64,000 nt of DNA from Terrimonas ginsenosidimutans (GCF_022012415.1 NZ_JAKLTR010000014.1:1-64000), one strand, 5' to 3'; positions 9,447 through 19,189 are shown, counted from the stretch's first letter. Notes: generated by a model not told the origin, from the letters alone. Translations and numbers: made by a program.

Positions 9447-11466
9447 AACAAATAGCATATACAGTCCCGCAGGCAATGGCCTGAAAGCGTTTCTCATGGC
9501 CTGCCTGCTCTTTGTGGCAATTGCGGGGCAGGCACAGCAACCGGACGCAGATACGATCATCAATCGGCTGGCCCGGCATCTTATCCAGCGCAGTTCATTG
9601 CCTGGAATCGAAAAATTCGCCTTCAACCTGAACAGTGCGAATCAGTGGGAAGATATTGACTACAGTGATCTGGCCAAATCCAAATGGAAAACGGCCATTC
9701 ATCTTGACCGCGTAAAAGAGCTGGCGATAGCCTGGGCTACGCCATCTTCAAAATATTATAAAGACGCACGCGTTTGGAATACATTATCCAAAGCGCTGGA
9801 TGTATGGTTAGGAAAGAAATTCCAGAATCCAAACTGGTGGCACAATGAGATCGGGATCCCGCAGATCATGCGAAGCATTCTTGCAGTTGCCGGCAACCAA
9901 CTGACCGGAACACAGCGGCAGGGTGGGCTTCAGGTGCTGGCACAATATCGGGTCAGGGGAACAGGAGCAAACCTGATCTGGAGCGCTGATCTCGCAATGC
10001 ATTACGGGGCTTTTATAAAGAATGATTCGATCATTAAAAACAGTCGCCGGTTGATCGTAGCGGAGATAAGAAATGATACAGCCGAAGGAATACAACCTGA
10101 TTACAGTTTTTACCAGCATGGGGCAAGACTCCAATCTTTTCATTACGGAATAGATTACCTGAATGATCTCTTGCGCATCGGCTGGCAATTGCAGGGGACG
10201 GTTTGGGCCTATCCTGCTGACAAAGCCGCGCTGCTGACGAACTATGTGATGCATGGCTGGCAATGGATGAGCAGGAATAACTACACCACGCCGGCAACTG
10301 TTGATCGTGCAGTGAGTCGAAAAGGGCAGTTGAAAGGAATATCGATGCAGTACGTAGCAGGTTTTCTGTCAGGTCTGGATCCTTCCCGTGCAGCATCGAT
10401 CGATCGCATGGAGCAAGAATACAGGCTGAACACACGCAAACCTGCTTTTCATGATTTCCCGTACAGCGACTTTGCAACCTACCATCAGCCAGGGTTTAGC
10501 GTATTCATCAAAACTATTTCAACCCGTACCCTTCCAACAGAATCTATCAATTCAGAAAACAAAAAAGGCCAGTTGCTGCATGCCGGTAATGTTTACCTCG
10601 TTAAAGACGGGAAAGAATATTTTGATGTGATGCCGTTGTGGGATTGGCAATACCTTCCGGGCATCACGAGTTTTGATCCCCAGGCAAAGATCGAAAGAAT
10701 GGATTTTGCGGGGACCGTTACCGATGGAGAAAGCGGGCTTACCGCGATGCATTACGCGTTACGTAAAGACAGCAGTTTGCTGACGGCGCGTAAAGCATGG
10801 ATCATGCGGGGTGATCAAATGATCGCACTGATCGCAGGTCTTACACGCAGAAACATCAGCACCCCTGTGTATACAGTACTAGATCAATCACGCTGGCGCG
10901 AACCGGTGCTGGCTGGAAACAGAAAGATCAGTAAACCGGGCGTTCATCCATTTTCAGCAAAAGAGCATCTATATCATAACGGATTCTCGTTCTCTCTTTT
11001 AACAACTGGTGACGGCAAACTAATCTTAAGAGACACAACCGGCAGCTGGAGATCCATCAACGAAGGAGAGCAACCCACCGAAGTAAAAGGAAAAATCTTT
11101 CAGCCCATGATTGAACACAAGAACGATGATGCGGCCGCATACCTGGTAAGCTTTTACTCCTCTCCCGGGGAAATCAAGGCCGCAGGTTCTCAACAATGGA
11201 ATATCATCCGTAATGATACAGCTTGTCAGGCTATTCTTTTCGACGATGGAATGGTGATGGCTGTTTTTCATAAAGCAGGCAGTTTGAAGGTCACAGAAGA
11301 AACGACCATACAGGTTGACCGTCCCTGTCTGCTGCAGTATCATTCAAACAAATTAACCCTGAGCGATCCCTTACAACTTGGCGGAACACTTAAGCTGAGT
11401 ATCGGAGCAAGGCAACTAAGTGCAGATCTGAAAAAAGACGGCTCCAGTTTAAGCATAAACCTCTAA
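9436..11466 (+). CDS. Polysaccharide lyase family 8 (chondroitin AC/hyaluronate lyase-like)
   Basis: This 676-aa secreted lyase should cleave uronic-acid polysaccharides by beta-elimination, leaving an unsaturated uronyl end. The alpha/alpha toroid (to about residue 330) contains NWWHNEIGIP (around residues 133-142), ANLIWSADLAMHYG, and DYSFYQHGARLQSFHYG. In the last motif His228 and Tyr237 are nine apart, the same spacing as the catalytic His/Tyr of PL8 enzymes. The beta-sandwich C-terminal half follows. The frame is open from 9388, but ATG 9436 sits on the upstream stop (ATGACTGGTAA) and gives a better signal peptide (ends AIAGQAQ). It works with the second, different PL8 downstream and with the GH88 domain that would remove the unsaturated end. 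Confidence 0.88.
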   Translation: MTGKTNSIYSPAGNGLKAFLMACLLFVAIAGQAQQPDADTIINRLARHLIQRSSLPGIEKFAFNLNSANQWEDIDYSDLAKSKWKTAIHLDRVKELAIAWATPSSKYYKDARVWNTLSKALDVWLGKKFQNPNWWHNEIGIPQIMRSILAVAGNQLTGTQRQGGLQVLAQYRVRGTGANLIWSADLAMHYGAFIKNDSIIKNSRRLIVAEIRNDTAEGIQPDYSFYQHGARLQSFHYGIDYLNDLLRIGWQLQGTVWAYPADKAALLTNYVMHGWQWMSRNNYTTPATVDRAVSRKGQLKGISMQYVAGFLSGLDPSRAASIDRMEQEYRLNTRKPAFHDFPYSDFATYHQPGFSVFIKTISTRTLPTESINSENKKGQLLHAGNVYLVKDGKEYFDVMPLWDWQYLPGITSFDPQAKIERMDFAGTVTDGESGLTAMHYALRKDSSLLTARKAWIMRGDQMIALIAGLTRRNISTPVYTVLDQSRWREPVLAGNRKISKPGVHPFSAKEHLYHNGFSFSLLTTGDGKLILRDTTGSWRSINEGEQPTEVKGKIFQPMIEHKNDDAAAYLVSFYSSPGEIKAAGSQQWNIIRNDTACQAILFDDGMVMAVFHKAGSLKVTEETTIQVDRPCLLQYHSNKLTLSDPLQLGGTLKLSIGARQLSADLKKDGSSLSINL

Positions 11467-11477
11467 ACTTCTATACA

Positions 11478-14400
11478 ATGAAACTTTGCCTGGGACTGCT
11501 GCTTTTTGTTGCGGTGCAAGCCTCCGCACAATCAAAAAAAACATCTACGGCTACTGGTGGAAACTGGCAGGATGTCACCACCTGGGTTGGCGGTGTGATA
11601 CCTGCATCAAACGATACGGTTGAAGTGGTAAGCGGCGCCGTTGTAACAGTGAATAAAACAACGGGCAATACTTCAGCAGGGAGAATTGAATTATCCGGCA
11701 CGATAGAGTTCTCTGCTTCAGCATATCCATTGGAGATAAATGGTCATCTGGTGATCAATAGTTCCGGTATCCTGAAAGCGGTGAAAGCGAATACAACTTT
11801 CAGCAAAGCAGTGATCATACATGGAAGCATTACCAATAACGGCATCCTCTATGCCCCTTATGCGATCGAAGGCACCACGCCTTCCACCACCGGCGGCATT
11901 ACGATGGCGCAGGCTGGTGCTGTCACCGGCATCAGCGGCACCGGAACATTCAGTGTTTTCCGCCAGCTTACCATTGATAACTCTTATGGAGTAAATCTTA
12001 ACGTGGTTCTCAGTGTGTCGTCTAAACTGATCCTGTTGAACGGCATCTTTAATAACCGGACTAATCTCACGATGGATAATACGGTTGTTGGTACCGGCCC
12101 TAACGGCAATGCAACCAGCTCCGGCAATTTGCGTACAGAACGTTCTCAGGCAGGCGTGCTCGAAGATCCGTTTACATTCGGCGGCAGTGCTTCCTTATTC
12201 CTTACCTATTTTACCAATACAGCAGCTGCCAACCCTTCAACAACGATCACCGAGGGATATGAAGTTCCATCTGGAAGATCGATACATGGATTAACAGTTG
12301 ATCACGCAGGTGGCATCATTATAAAAAATGATCTGACCTTGCGGTCCGGTTCTGTACCACTGGTGCTTAACAATGGCATTGTTCATGTGAATAAAGGAAA
12401 AACCCTGATCTGTAATAGCGCTTCCTTTGGTGGTTCAGGTGGTTTGACCAATAGCTTTGTACAGGGTGGATTGGCGCTGGCAGTCGGGACGACGGCTGCA
12501 TCACGGACTTTCCCTGTAGGATTTGCCGGCATCAGAAAGTATATCGTTCTCAGTGGTGTTAAAGCCGCCACAGGCACTGCGATGATTCGCTTCGAGATAA
12601 CGGATACTACCGGAGGAACTGCTGGCGCAGGCATTACCATCGAGCCTTCGATAAAAAGAAGGGCAAGCGTGGTTAGTGGAACCTTACACAGCTTCACAGG
12701 GCTCAGCTTTATGCTTGGACGAGATGAAGAAAAGTATGCGATCGGAACAATAGCGTCTTCTTCTACCTGGAATGGCGTATATACAAATATTGGAACAAGT
12801 GTGCGCACGCTCACGAGTATCAGCCTTAACACAGGTACTTATACGAGCCTGCAAAGCTATGCACTGGCATTGCCTGTTACACCCTCCGCGGGCAACTTCG
12901 ATTCGCTCCGGCATAAATGGGCCAGCTTCCTGACAGGTGGCAACTATTCACTGGCTGATCCGGAAGTCAGTTCACGTGTTCAGGCGATCAATAACAGCGG
13001 CAATTCTACCTGGCGGACAAATTTTATACAGGACACCACTTCAAGAACACAGCTTTGGACAGATCTTAATTATTCTACCTCTGATCAAATCACAACCAGC
13101 TATTCCCGGCTGAAAACAATGGCGCTTGCGTATCGCACACAGGGAGCTGCACTGTTTGGTAATGATACTTTGCGCAATGATATTATCAACGCACTTGACT
13201 GGCTGTATCGGAATCAATATAACGAAACCGTAACGGTGCCGGTATCAGGTTCCGGCAGCACAGGCAACTGGTGGGATTACCGTATCGGTTCGCCACTTCG
13301 TCTCAATGACATTGCGGTATTGATGTATGATGACCTTAGCAGTACCCAACGCCAGAACTACACCAATTCGGTTAGGCATTGCATGCCCAATACGGGAGAG
13401 TACACCGGAGCCAACCTTGTTTGGGCAAGTACGGTCATGGCTATCCGCAGTCTTGTGGCAGATGATTCAGTGTCCCTTTTCTACGCAAGAGACCAGTTGA
13501 GTCCGGTCTTCCAATATGTAAATACAGGCGACGGATTTTATGAAGACGGATCATTCATTCAGCATACAAAACATGCTTACAATGGTGCTTATGGTCTTGC
13601 GCTGTTCACGACCCTGACAGACATTCTTTATTTATTTTCAGATACCTCTTGCGACATTACCGATCCTGCAAAAGCCAATGTGGTGAAATGGGTGTACGAC
13701 GCCTTCGAGCCGCTTATGTTCAAAGGAGGAATGATGAGTATGGTAAGAGGAAGGGAGATCGCGCGCAGAACTTCTTCTGAACATGGCCAGGGCAGATCAC
13801 TGGTAGAAGCATTGCTACTGATAAAGGAAATGGCCGGTCCGGCAGACGCTGCCAGGATCAGTTCCATGGTAAAGCACTGGCTGATCAGTGACAGTACCTT
13901 CGCCACACCTTATACAGGTCTCAACTCGTTACTCTCCGTTACACTTGCAAAAGACCTGCTGGCAGATAATGCCATTCCTGCAAGATCTTCTTATCATACC
14001 TATCGCCAGTTTTCCGGAATGGACAGGGCCGTTCATCAAACACCGGGTTATGCATTCGGCATCAGCATGCATTCTTCCAGGATCTACAACTACGAACTGA
14101 TCAATGGCGAGAATCTCAAAGGCTGGCATACTTCTGATGGCATGACCTATCTCAACAACAACGACCTGCTGCAATACGATAATTTCTTCTGGCCAACCGT
14201 GAATGCATACAGATTGCCCGGCACCACTGTTGAGGACAGCGTAACGGCTACGCAAAACCGCAACAGCAATAATGCATGGGTGGGCGGCAGTTCATTGCTG
14301 GGAAAATATGGAACAACAGGAATGTTCCTCACTCCTTATGGAACAACACTGAATGCAAAGAAATCATGGTTCCTGTTTGACGGAAAGATCGTCGCACTGG

Positions 14401-15515
14401 GCTCATCAATCTATAACAATGATAATAAAACAGTTTCTACCTATATCGACCAACGGAAGATCAGCAGTAATAATTCAAATACATTCCAGATAAATGGAGT
14501 AGCACAGGCGTCTGGCTTTGGCACCGAAAGCGCCCCAGCTACGTTTACGAATGTCAATTGGGCGCATTTGTCAGGCAATGTAACCGGTGCTGATATCGGC
14601 TATTATTTCCCGGGCTCTCCTACCCTACGTGGCTTGCGCAAAGCGCAATCCGGCCGCTGGAGCGATGTTACAACAGGCGAAAGCACCGTGCTGCGTACGC
14701 AACAATATATCACACTTTGGAAAGAACATGGCAATCATACGGCAGATAACGACAGCAACTACAATACTTATGCTTATGTGTTGCTGCCGGGGTTCACGGC
14801 TACGCAAACACAGGCTTATGCCACAAATCCCGGAATCAACATCCTGAGAAATGATCAGAACGTGCAGGCAGTGCATGACACTTTAAACGGTCTGCTGGGT
14901 GCCAATTTCTGGAATAGCGGGACTCACTATGTTCCATTCAATGGCGAGACGAATTATTTGTACAGCGATAAGAAATCATCGGTGATGCTGATGGTGAACG
15001 CAGACACCATTGCTTTTGGCGTGTCTGATCCGACAATGCTGAATACAGGAAACATCACCATACGACTGAAGAAGAGCGCATCGGATATTTTATATATCGA
15101 CCCGGCCGTTACGGTCAATCGGCTGACACCTGATATTGAGTTTACAGTGAATGCTTCCGGTTTGAACGGTGGAACAAGCCAGCTTATACTGAGTGCGGCA
15201 CCAGCGCAACGAGGAGCGTCAACCAGCCTTCCTGCTCTAATACACGAAATAGAAACTCCTGCGGAAGAATTTTCATTTATCGTCAATTCTTCATCCGATC
15301 CTTTATCGCTGGAATACACGATCCGTTCCGACAAAATGGGTAAGGGACAACTGGCCATCTATACGATGAATGGCAGTCTCGCTGGAAAATACGAGGTGTC
15401 TTATCATGCAGGCATCAATAAAAAAATATTACCGGTTGCACATCATGCAAAAGGGATCTACCTGGCTGTATTGACAACCGATGGAAAAGTATATACGCAG
15501 AAATATTATAAATAA
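11478..15515 (+). CDS. Large PL8 lyase with N-terminal beta-helix-like region and T9SS sorting domain
   Basis: This 1345-aa secreted protein begins with a signal peptide (ends VQASAQ) and about 450 residues of beta-rich repeats (GNWQDVTTWVGGVIP, repeated NNGIL/NGIVHVNKG-type turns) like G8/beta-helix domains. The PL8 lyase follows from about residue 460: GNWWDYRIGSPLRLND, TGANLVWAS, and DGSFIQHTKHAYNGAYG with His696 and Tyr705 in catalytic spacing, then FKGGMMSMVRGREIAR and the beta-sandwich. The NWWDY-R/E-IG form resembles hyaluronate/xanthan lyases, unlike the first PL8. The last ~75 residues (GQLAIYTMNGSLAG ... GIYLAVLTTDGKVYTQKYYK) are a type-A T9SS sorting domain, so it is exported by type IX secretion and probably surface-attached. 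Spacing to neighbours is 11 and 6 bp. Confidence 0.9.
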   Translation: MKLCLGLLLFVAVQASAQSKKTSTATGGNWQDVTTWVGGVIPASNDTVEVVSGAVVTVNKTTGNTSAGRIELSGTIEFSASAYPLEINGHLVINSSGILKAVKANTTFSKAVIIHGSITNNGILYAPYAIEGTTPSTTGGITMAQAGAVTGISGTGTFSVFRQLTIDNSYGVNLNVVLSVSSKLILLNGIFNNRTNLTMDNTVVGTGPNGNATSSGNLRTERSQAGVLEDPFTFGGSASLFLTYFTNTAAANPSTTITEGYEVPSGRSIHGLTVDHAGGIIIKNDLTLRSGSVPLVLNNGIVHVNKGKTLICNSASFGGSGGLTNSFVQGGLALAVGTTAASRTFPVGFAGIRKYIVLSGVKAATGTAMIRFEITDTTGGTAGAGITIEPSIKRRASVVSGTLHSFTGLSFMLGRDEEKYAIGTIASSSTWNGVYTNIGTSVRTLTSISLNTGTYTSLQSYALALPVTPSAGNFDSLRHKWASFLTGGNYSLADPEVSSRVQAINNSGNSTWRTNFIQDTTSRTQLWTDLNYSTSDQITTSYSRLKTMALAYRTQGAALFGNDTLRNDIINALDWLYRNQYNETVTVPVSGSGSTGNWWDYRIGSPLRLNDIAVLMYDDLSSTQRQNYTNSVRHCMPNTGEYTGANLVWASTVMAIRSLVADDSVSLFYARDQLSPVFQYVNTGDGFYEDGSFIQHTKHAYNGAYGLALFTTLTDILYLFSDTSCDITDPAKANVVKWVYDAFEPLMFKGGMMSMVRGREIARRTSSEHGQGRSLVEALLLIKEMAGPADAARISSMVKHWLISDSTFATPYTGLNSLLSVTLAKDLLADNAIPARSSYHTYRQFSGMDRAVHQTPGYAFGISMHSSRIYNYELINGENLKGWHTSDGMTYLNNNDLLQYDNFFWPTVNAYRLPGTTVEDSVTATQNRNSNNAWVGGSSLLGKYGTTGMFLTPYGTTLNAKKSWFLFDGKIVALGSSIYNNDNKTVSTYIDQRKISSNNSNTFQINGVAQASGFGTESAPATFTNVNWAHLSGNVTGADIGYYFPGSPTLRGLRKAQSGRWSDVTTGESTVLRTQQYITLWKEHGNHTADNDSNYNTYAYVLLPGFTATQTQAYATNPGINILRNDQNVQAVHDTLNGLLGANFWNSGTHYVPFNGETNYLYSDKKSSVMLMVNADTIAFGVSDPTMLNTGNITIRLKKSASDILYIDPAVTVNRLTPDIEFTVNASGLNGGTSQLILSAAPAQRGASTSLPALIHEIETPAEEFSFIVNSSSDPLSLEYTIRSDKMGKGQLAIYTMNGSLAGKYEVSYHAGINKKILPVAHHAKGIYLAVLTTDGKVYTQKYYK

Positions 15516-15521
15516 GAAACT

Positions 15522-18500
15522 ATGAAAAAGAATTTGAAGAAGCGCCTACGGATGAGTTTTATGCCGGCAATGGCTTCGATGTTGATGACCGGGGTGAGTG
15601 CACAGGATCAGGCGGTAGAGATAACGGCGGTAACGAGTAAGGTGGAATCGCATCTGGCTTCAATGGTCGCTAGTCATAAAGATGTATCTCGCTTTCCACG
15701 TTCGATAAAGGAAGATGGTTCATTGCATACAGTGAAGTCATCTGACTGGACGAGTGGATTCTTTCCTGGCACACTTTGGTATACGTATGAGTTAACAAAG
15801 GATAATAAATGGAAAGAGCTGGCCGCAGAGTGGTCAAAGACGCTGGAAAAGGAAAAGCTGAATAAGACTACGCATGATCTTGGTTTTATGTTGTATTGTC
15901 CGTTTGGGAATGGATACCGGCTGACGAATGATCCTGCTTACAAAGAGACCCTGTTACAGGGTGCGGCATCATTGAGCAGTCGTTATCATGCGAAAACAAA
16001 AACGATCCGTTCATGGGACAAACCCGGCTACCAGTTCCCGGTGATCATCGATAATATGATGAACCTGGAATTGCTGTTCTGGGCTACGCAGGTGTCGGGC
16101 GATTCTTCTTATTATAAAATTGCTGTGGCGCATGCTGATCAGACGATGAAGAATCATTTCCGCAAGGATAACAGCAGTTATCACGTGGTGGACTATGACA
16201 CGATCACCGGGCAGCCGGTCAGGAAGATCACCCACCAGGGTTATAGCGATGAATCTGCCTGGGCAAGAGGTCAGGCCTGGGGATTGTACGGTTATACCGT
16301 CGCGTATCGCTTTACGCATGCAAAACGATACCTGCATATGGCAGAGAAGATCGCATCGTTCTATCTGAATCATCCGAAGTTACCAAAGGACAAAGTTCCT
16401 TACTGGGATTTCAATGCACCCGTTACAAGTAATACACCTCGCGATGCTTCTGCGGCGGCGATCGTATCTGCTGCATTGCTGGAGCTGGCTGATTATTCTG
16501 CAGCCAATAAAAAGCGATACCAGGAAGCGGCTGGAATGATGTTGAAGAGTTTGTCCTCCCCTGCTTATCTCGCTGAGCTGGGAACCAATCAGCATTTTAT
16601 ACTGAAACATTCTACGGGGCACTTGCCGCATAAGTCGGAGATAGATGTGCCGATCAATTATGCGGATTATTATTTTGTGGAAGCACTTTTACGATACAAG
16701 AATGCAAACGCTAATGAGCGCGAATTGCCGCGAATGAACGCGAATACAGCTATAAAGGATGGGAAGATGAATAAGGTTGAGGGAAGAGAGGCGGATGTGA
16801 TTGTATACACGGCTAATCCGGGTGGGATCATGGCGGCGATTGGGGCTGCAAGAGAGGGTGCTTCGGTGTTGCTGATTGAGCCGACGGCACATGTTGGTGG
16901 GATTGTTGCGCAGGGAGGCCTGGTCGTGACGGATATTGGGAACCATACGACGATAGGTGGGCTTAGCAAGGAATTTATGAAGCGGGCTGCTGATTATTAC
17001 AGGGAGAAGTATGGAGAGAATTCAGCGCAGTTTAAAGCGAGTATTATTGATGGATTGCCCGGCGCTTCATTTGAGCCGAAAGTGGCGGAAGAGATCTTTG
17101 AAAAGATGATCGCGGAATATCCTTCTATCAAAATTGTGCGCAATACGGAGTTGGTGAATGTAAATAAAAATGGAAAGGAGATCAAAAGCATTGTGTGCCG
17201 TGATATATCGGGTAATAGCAGGGTTTCGCTTGAAGGAAAAGTGTTTATTGATGCAAGCTATACAGGAGATCTTGTTGCAAAGGCAGGTGTTGATTTCCTA
17301 TTGGGAACGGATGGAAAGAATGTATTCAATGAACCATCTGTGCCACAGAGATCATCAGCGGCGATACAAGCGTTCAACTATCGTGTTACGATGACGAATG
17401 ATCCCGCTAACCGGGTGATGGTGGAAAAGCCCGTAGGATATGATCCGGCGGATTATTCGATTCGTTTGGCGGGATTGCTGAAAGACAGTACATCAAGAGT
17501 TTTCAAATCATACTGGAAGGTGCCGAATAAAAAGATCGATGCAAATATTGCGGACATGCCGGGTGTTAACTGGAGTTATCCTTCGGCGGATTATAGCGAC
17601 CGGAAGAAAACGGAACAAATGCACCGGAAAAATTCATTAGGATATATTTATTTCCTGCAGAATGATCCGCAGGTGCCGCTTCGTATCCGGACGGAAGCAA
17701 ATGAATGGGGCTTGGCGAAAGATGAGTTTACTGATAATGGAAACTTCCCGCGTCATATCTACATACGTGAAGGCAGAAGATTGAATGGTGCTTATGTGAT
17801 GCGTCAGCAGGATCTGCAGGTGGATAGAAAAAAGGATGATGCGATTGCATTGGGCAGTTATTCGATGGACAGCCATGCCACAATGGTGACGAAAAAATCA
17901 GATGGCACAATGGCGTATACCGGCGGTGGATTGTGGGAGCCGGTGAAAGCGTATGAGATCCCGTATCGTGCGCTGGTGCCAAAGGCATCGCAAAGCGTAA
18001 ACCTATTGGTACCGGTTTGTTTATCGGCCAGTCACCTGGCATGGACGTCGCTGCGGATGGAGCCGGTGTTCATGATGACGGGTGAAGCGGCGGGGATTGC
18101 TGCGGCAATGGCTTCTTCCAATAAAATTGCGGCGCAAAATGTACAGGCTTCTACCCTGCGCGAGAAATTGCAAAAGGCAGGTGCGATCATCAATCTCCTG
18201 CCGGAAACGGTGGCGGATTTCGACTGGTCGCCCAAACAGCCACGCGTGGGAGAAACAGTAACGTTCACCTTCAAACAAACGCCGGGTAATCAGAAAGCGG
18301 TGAAGTATTACTGGGATTTCGATGGTGATGGTGTGGTGGATGCAGGCAATGCAATAGAGAAGAGAGTGATGAAGATGGAGAAGGCGCATCTCGTGAGCCT
18401 AGTGGTGGAAGATTCAGCAGGAAAGAAATCACAGCCTATCGCGAAGACGATACCCGTGGGAACGGCTTTGGCAGGTGATATCCAGATCGATTCTGAAGAT

Positions 18501-18884
18501 GATAAACACGTAACGGTGAAGCTGGTGAAGAAGTCGATTGCGCAGACGCCGTTCTGGGGAACCTATTTTCATACAGATGGGAATCTGATGAAGGGATCAT
18601 CGTATGCGTCTTATGATGCGCCAATCAAAAAGAGCGGGAAGTATGCGGTGTATGTTTCGTCGATTCCTGGTAATGGAAGAAGCGCGAATACGCTGGTGGA
18701 AGTGAAGCATGCAAAGGGAACAGAGAAGATCTATATTGATCAGCGGAAAGCGGGGCCTTTGTTTGGATTGATACCTTTGGGAGTGTTTGAGTTTGAAGCA
18801 GGCGGTGTGGCGAATGTAACAATTTTTAATAATGATCCGGATAAGTACATACTGTATGATGTGGCGAGGTGGGTGTTGGAATAG
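15522..18884 (+). CDS. GH88 unsaturated glucuronyl hydrolase fused to FAD oxidoreductase, PKD and golvesin-type domains
   Basis: This 1120-aa secreted fusion has a signal peptide (ends MTGVSAQ, residue 28). Residues ~32-395 are GH88: Asp119 in THDLGFM and Asp177 in IIDNMMNLELL match the two catalytic Asp positions of unsaturated glucuronyl hydrolases, which remove the unsaturated uronate left by PL8 lyases. Residues ~398-409 are a linker encoded by an intergenic-type 10-nt repeat. Residues ~418-890 are an FAD-dependent oxidoreductase (VIVYTANPGGIMAA, then HVGGIVAQGG) of the group often labelled 'xanthan lyase'. A PKD domain (YYWDFDGDGVVD) follows at ~900-985 and a golvesin C-terminal-like domain at ~990-1120. 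The oxidoreductase half is visibly richer in G and T than the upstream genes. No second start or stop separates the halves. Domain calls are firm for GH88 and good for FAD; the redox substrate is unknown. Confidence 0.88.
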   Translation: MKKNLKKRLRMSFMPAMASMLMTGVSAQDQAVEITAVTSKVESHLASMVASHKDVSRFPRSIKEDGSLHTVKSSDWTSGFFPGTLWYTYELTKDNKWKELAAEWSKTLEKEKLNKTTHDLGFMLYCPFGNGYRLTNDPAYKETLLQGAASLSSRYHAKTKTIRSWDKPGYQFPVIIDNMMNLELLFWATQVSGDSSYYKIAVAHADQTMKNHFRKDNSSYHVVDYDTITGQPVRKITHQGYSDESAWARGQAWGLYGYTVAYRFTHAKRYLHMAEKIASFYLNHPKLPKDKVPYWDFNAPVTSNTPRDASAAAIVSAALLELADYSAANKKRYQEAAGMMLKSLSSPAYLAELGTNQHFILKHSTGHLPHKSEIDVPINYADYYFVEALLRYKNANANERELPRMNANTAIKDGKMNKVEGREADVIVYTANPGGIMAAIGAAREGASVLLIEPTAHVGGIVAQGGLVVTDIGNHTTIGGLSKEFMKRAADYYREKYGENSAQFKASIIDGLPGASFEPKVAEEIFEKMIAEYPSIKIVRNTELVNVNKNGKEIKSIVCRDISGNSRVSLEGKVFIDASYTGDLVAKAGVDFLLGTDGKNVFNEPSVPQRSSAAIQAFNYRVTMTNDPANRVMVEKPVGYDPADYSIRLAGLLKDSTSRVFKSYWKVPNKKIDANIADMPGVNWSYPSADYSDRKKTEQMHRKNSLGYIYFLQNDPQVPLRIRTEANEWGLAKDEFTDNGNFPRHIYIREGRRLNGAYVMRQQDLQVDRKKDDAIALGSYSMDSHATMVTKKSDGTMAYTGGGLWEPVKAYEIPYRALVPKASQSVNLLVPVCLSASHLAWTSLRMEPVFMMTGEAAGIAAAMASSNKIAAQNVQASTLREKLQKAGAIINLLPETVADFDWSPKQPRVGETVTFTFKQTPGNQKAVKYYWDFDGDGVVDAGNAIEKRVMKMEKAHLVSLVVEDSAGKKSQPIAKTIPVGTALAGDIQIDSEDDKHVTVKLVKKSIAQTPFWGTYFHTDGNLMKGSSYASYDAPIKKSGKYAVYVSSIPGNGRSANTLVEVKHAKGTEKIYIDQRKAGPLFGLIPLGVFEFEAGGVANVTIFNNDPDKYILYDVARWVLE
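16713..16747 (+). repeat. 10-nt intergenic-type repeat inside the fusion gene
   Basis: Three 10-nt units (AATGAGCGCG, AATTGCCGCG, AATGAACGCG) followed by AAT encode residues 398-408 at the junction between the GH88 and FAD domains. GCCGCGAATGAACGCGAAT here differs by one base from sequence at 58602-58620 in a true intergenic array. This looks like a former intergenic spacer captured in frame. Confidence 0.75.
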
Positions 18885-18917
18885 AGGACGTGTTTCGGGG
18901 GGCGTTGCTGTTCATTG

Positions 18918-19110
18918 AGGTAAGCCCCCTCCAAATCTCCCCCTTCAGGCTAGCGTGTACCCATAAGTATTTGAATGGCGTAAAGGAACGCGGCGTCCGC
19001 CGCGTTCCTTTACGCCATCAAGCTATCAAGAAATTATTCGGTCATATAAAAGGAAAAATGTGGGTACACGGCAATCCTTCAGGGGAGATTTAGAGGGGAC
19101 CCCTACTCCA
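18918..19110. repeat. Composite palindromic element at right edge of the PUL
   Basis: Nested inverted repeats follow the last PUL gene. The inner pair is a perfect 21-bp stem (18975-18995 with 18998-19018). A middle pair is GTGTACCCA/TGGGTACAC (about 18955 and 19060). The outer pair is GCCCCCTCCAAATCTCCCCC against GGGGAGATTTAGAGGGG. Its right half contains the 50-bp copy (18993-19042) of the repeat at 26-75. It could end transcription of the PUL operon, whose stop is 33 bp upstream. Confidence 0.8.
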
Positions 19111-19189
19111 ACAATAAAGCGGATGGAATATAGCTTGCAAGTACATTGAGCGTGGAGAAATCTTACATAAACAGTGAATATACATCTCG

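Noticed and set aside
18918-19110. Insertion sequence at the PUL edge
   Set aside because: There are inverted repeats but no transposase frame and no target-site duplication; it fits the intergenic hairpin elements better.
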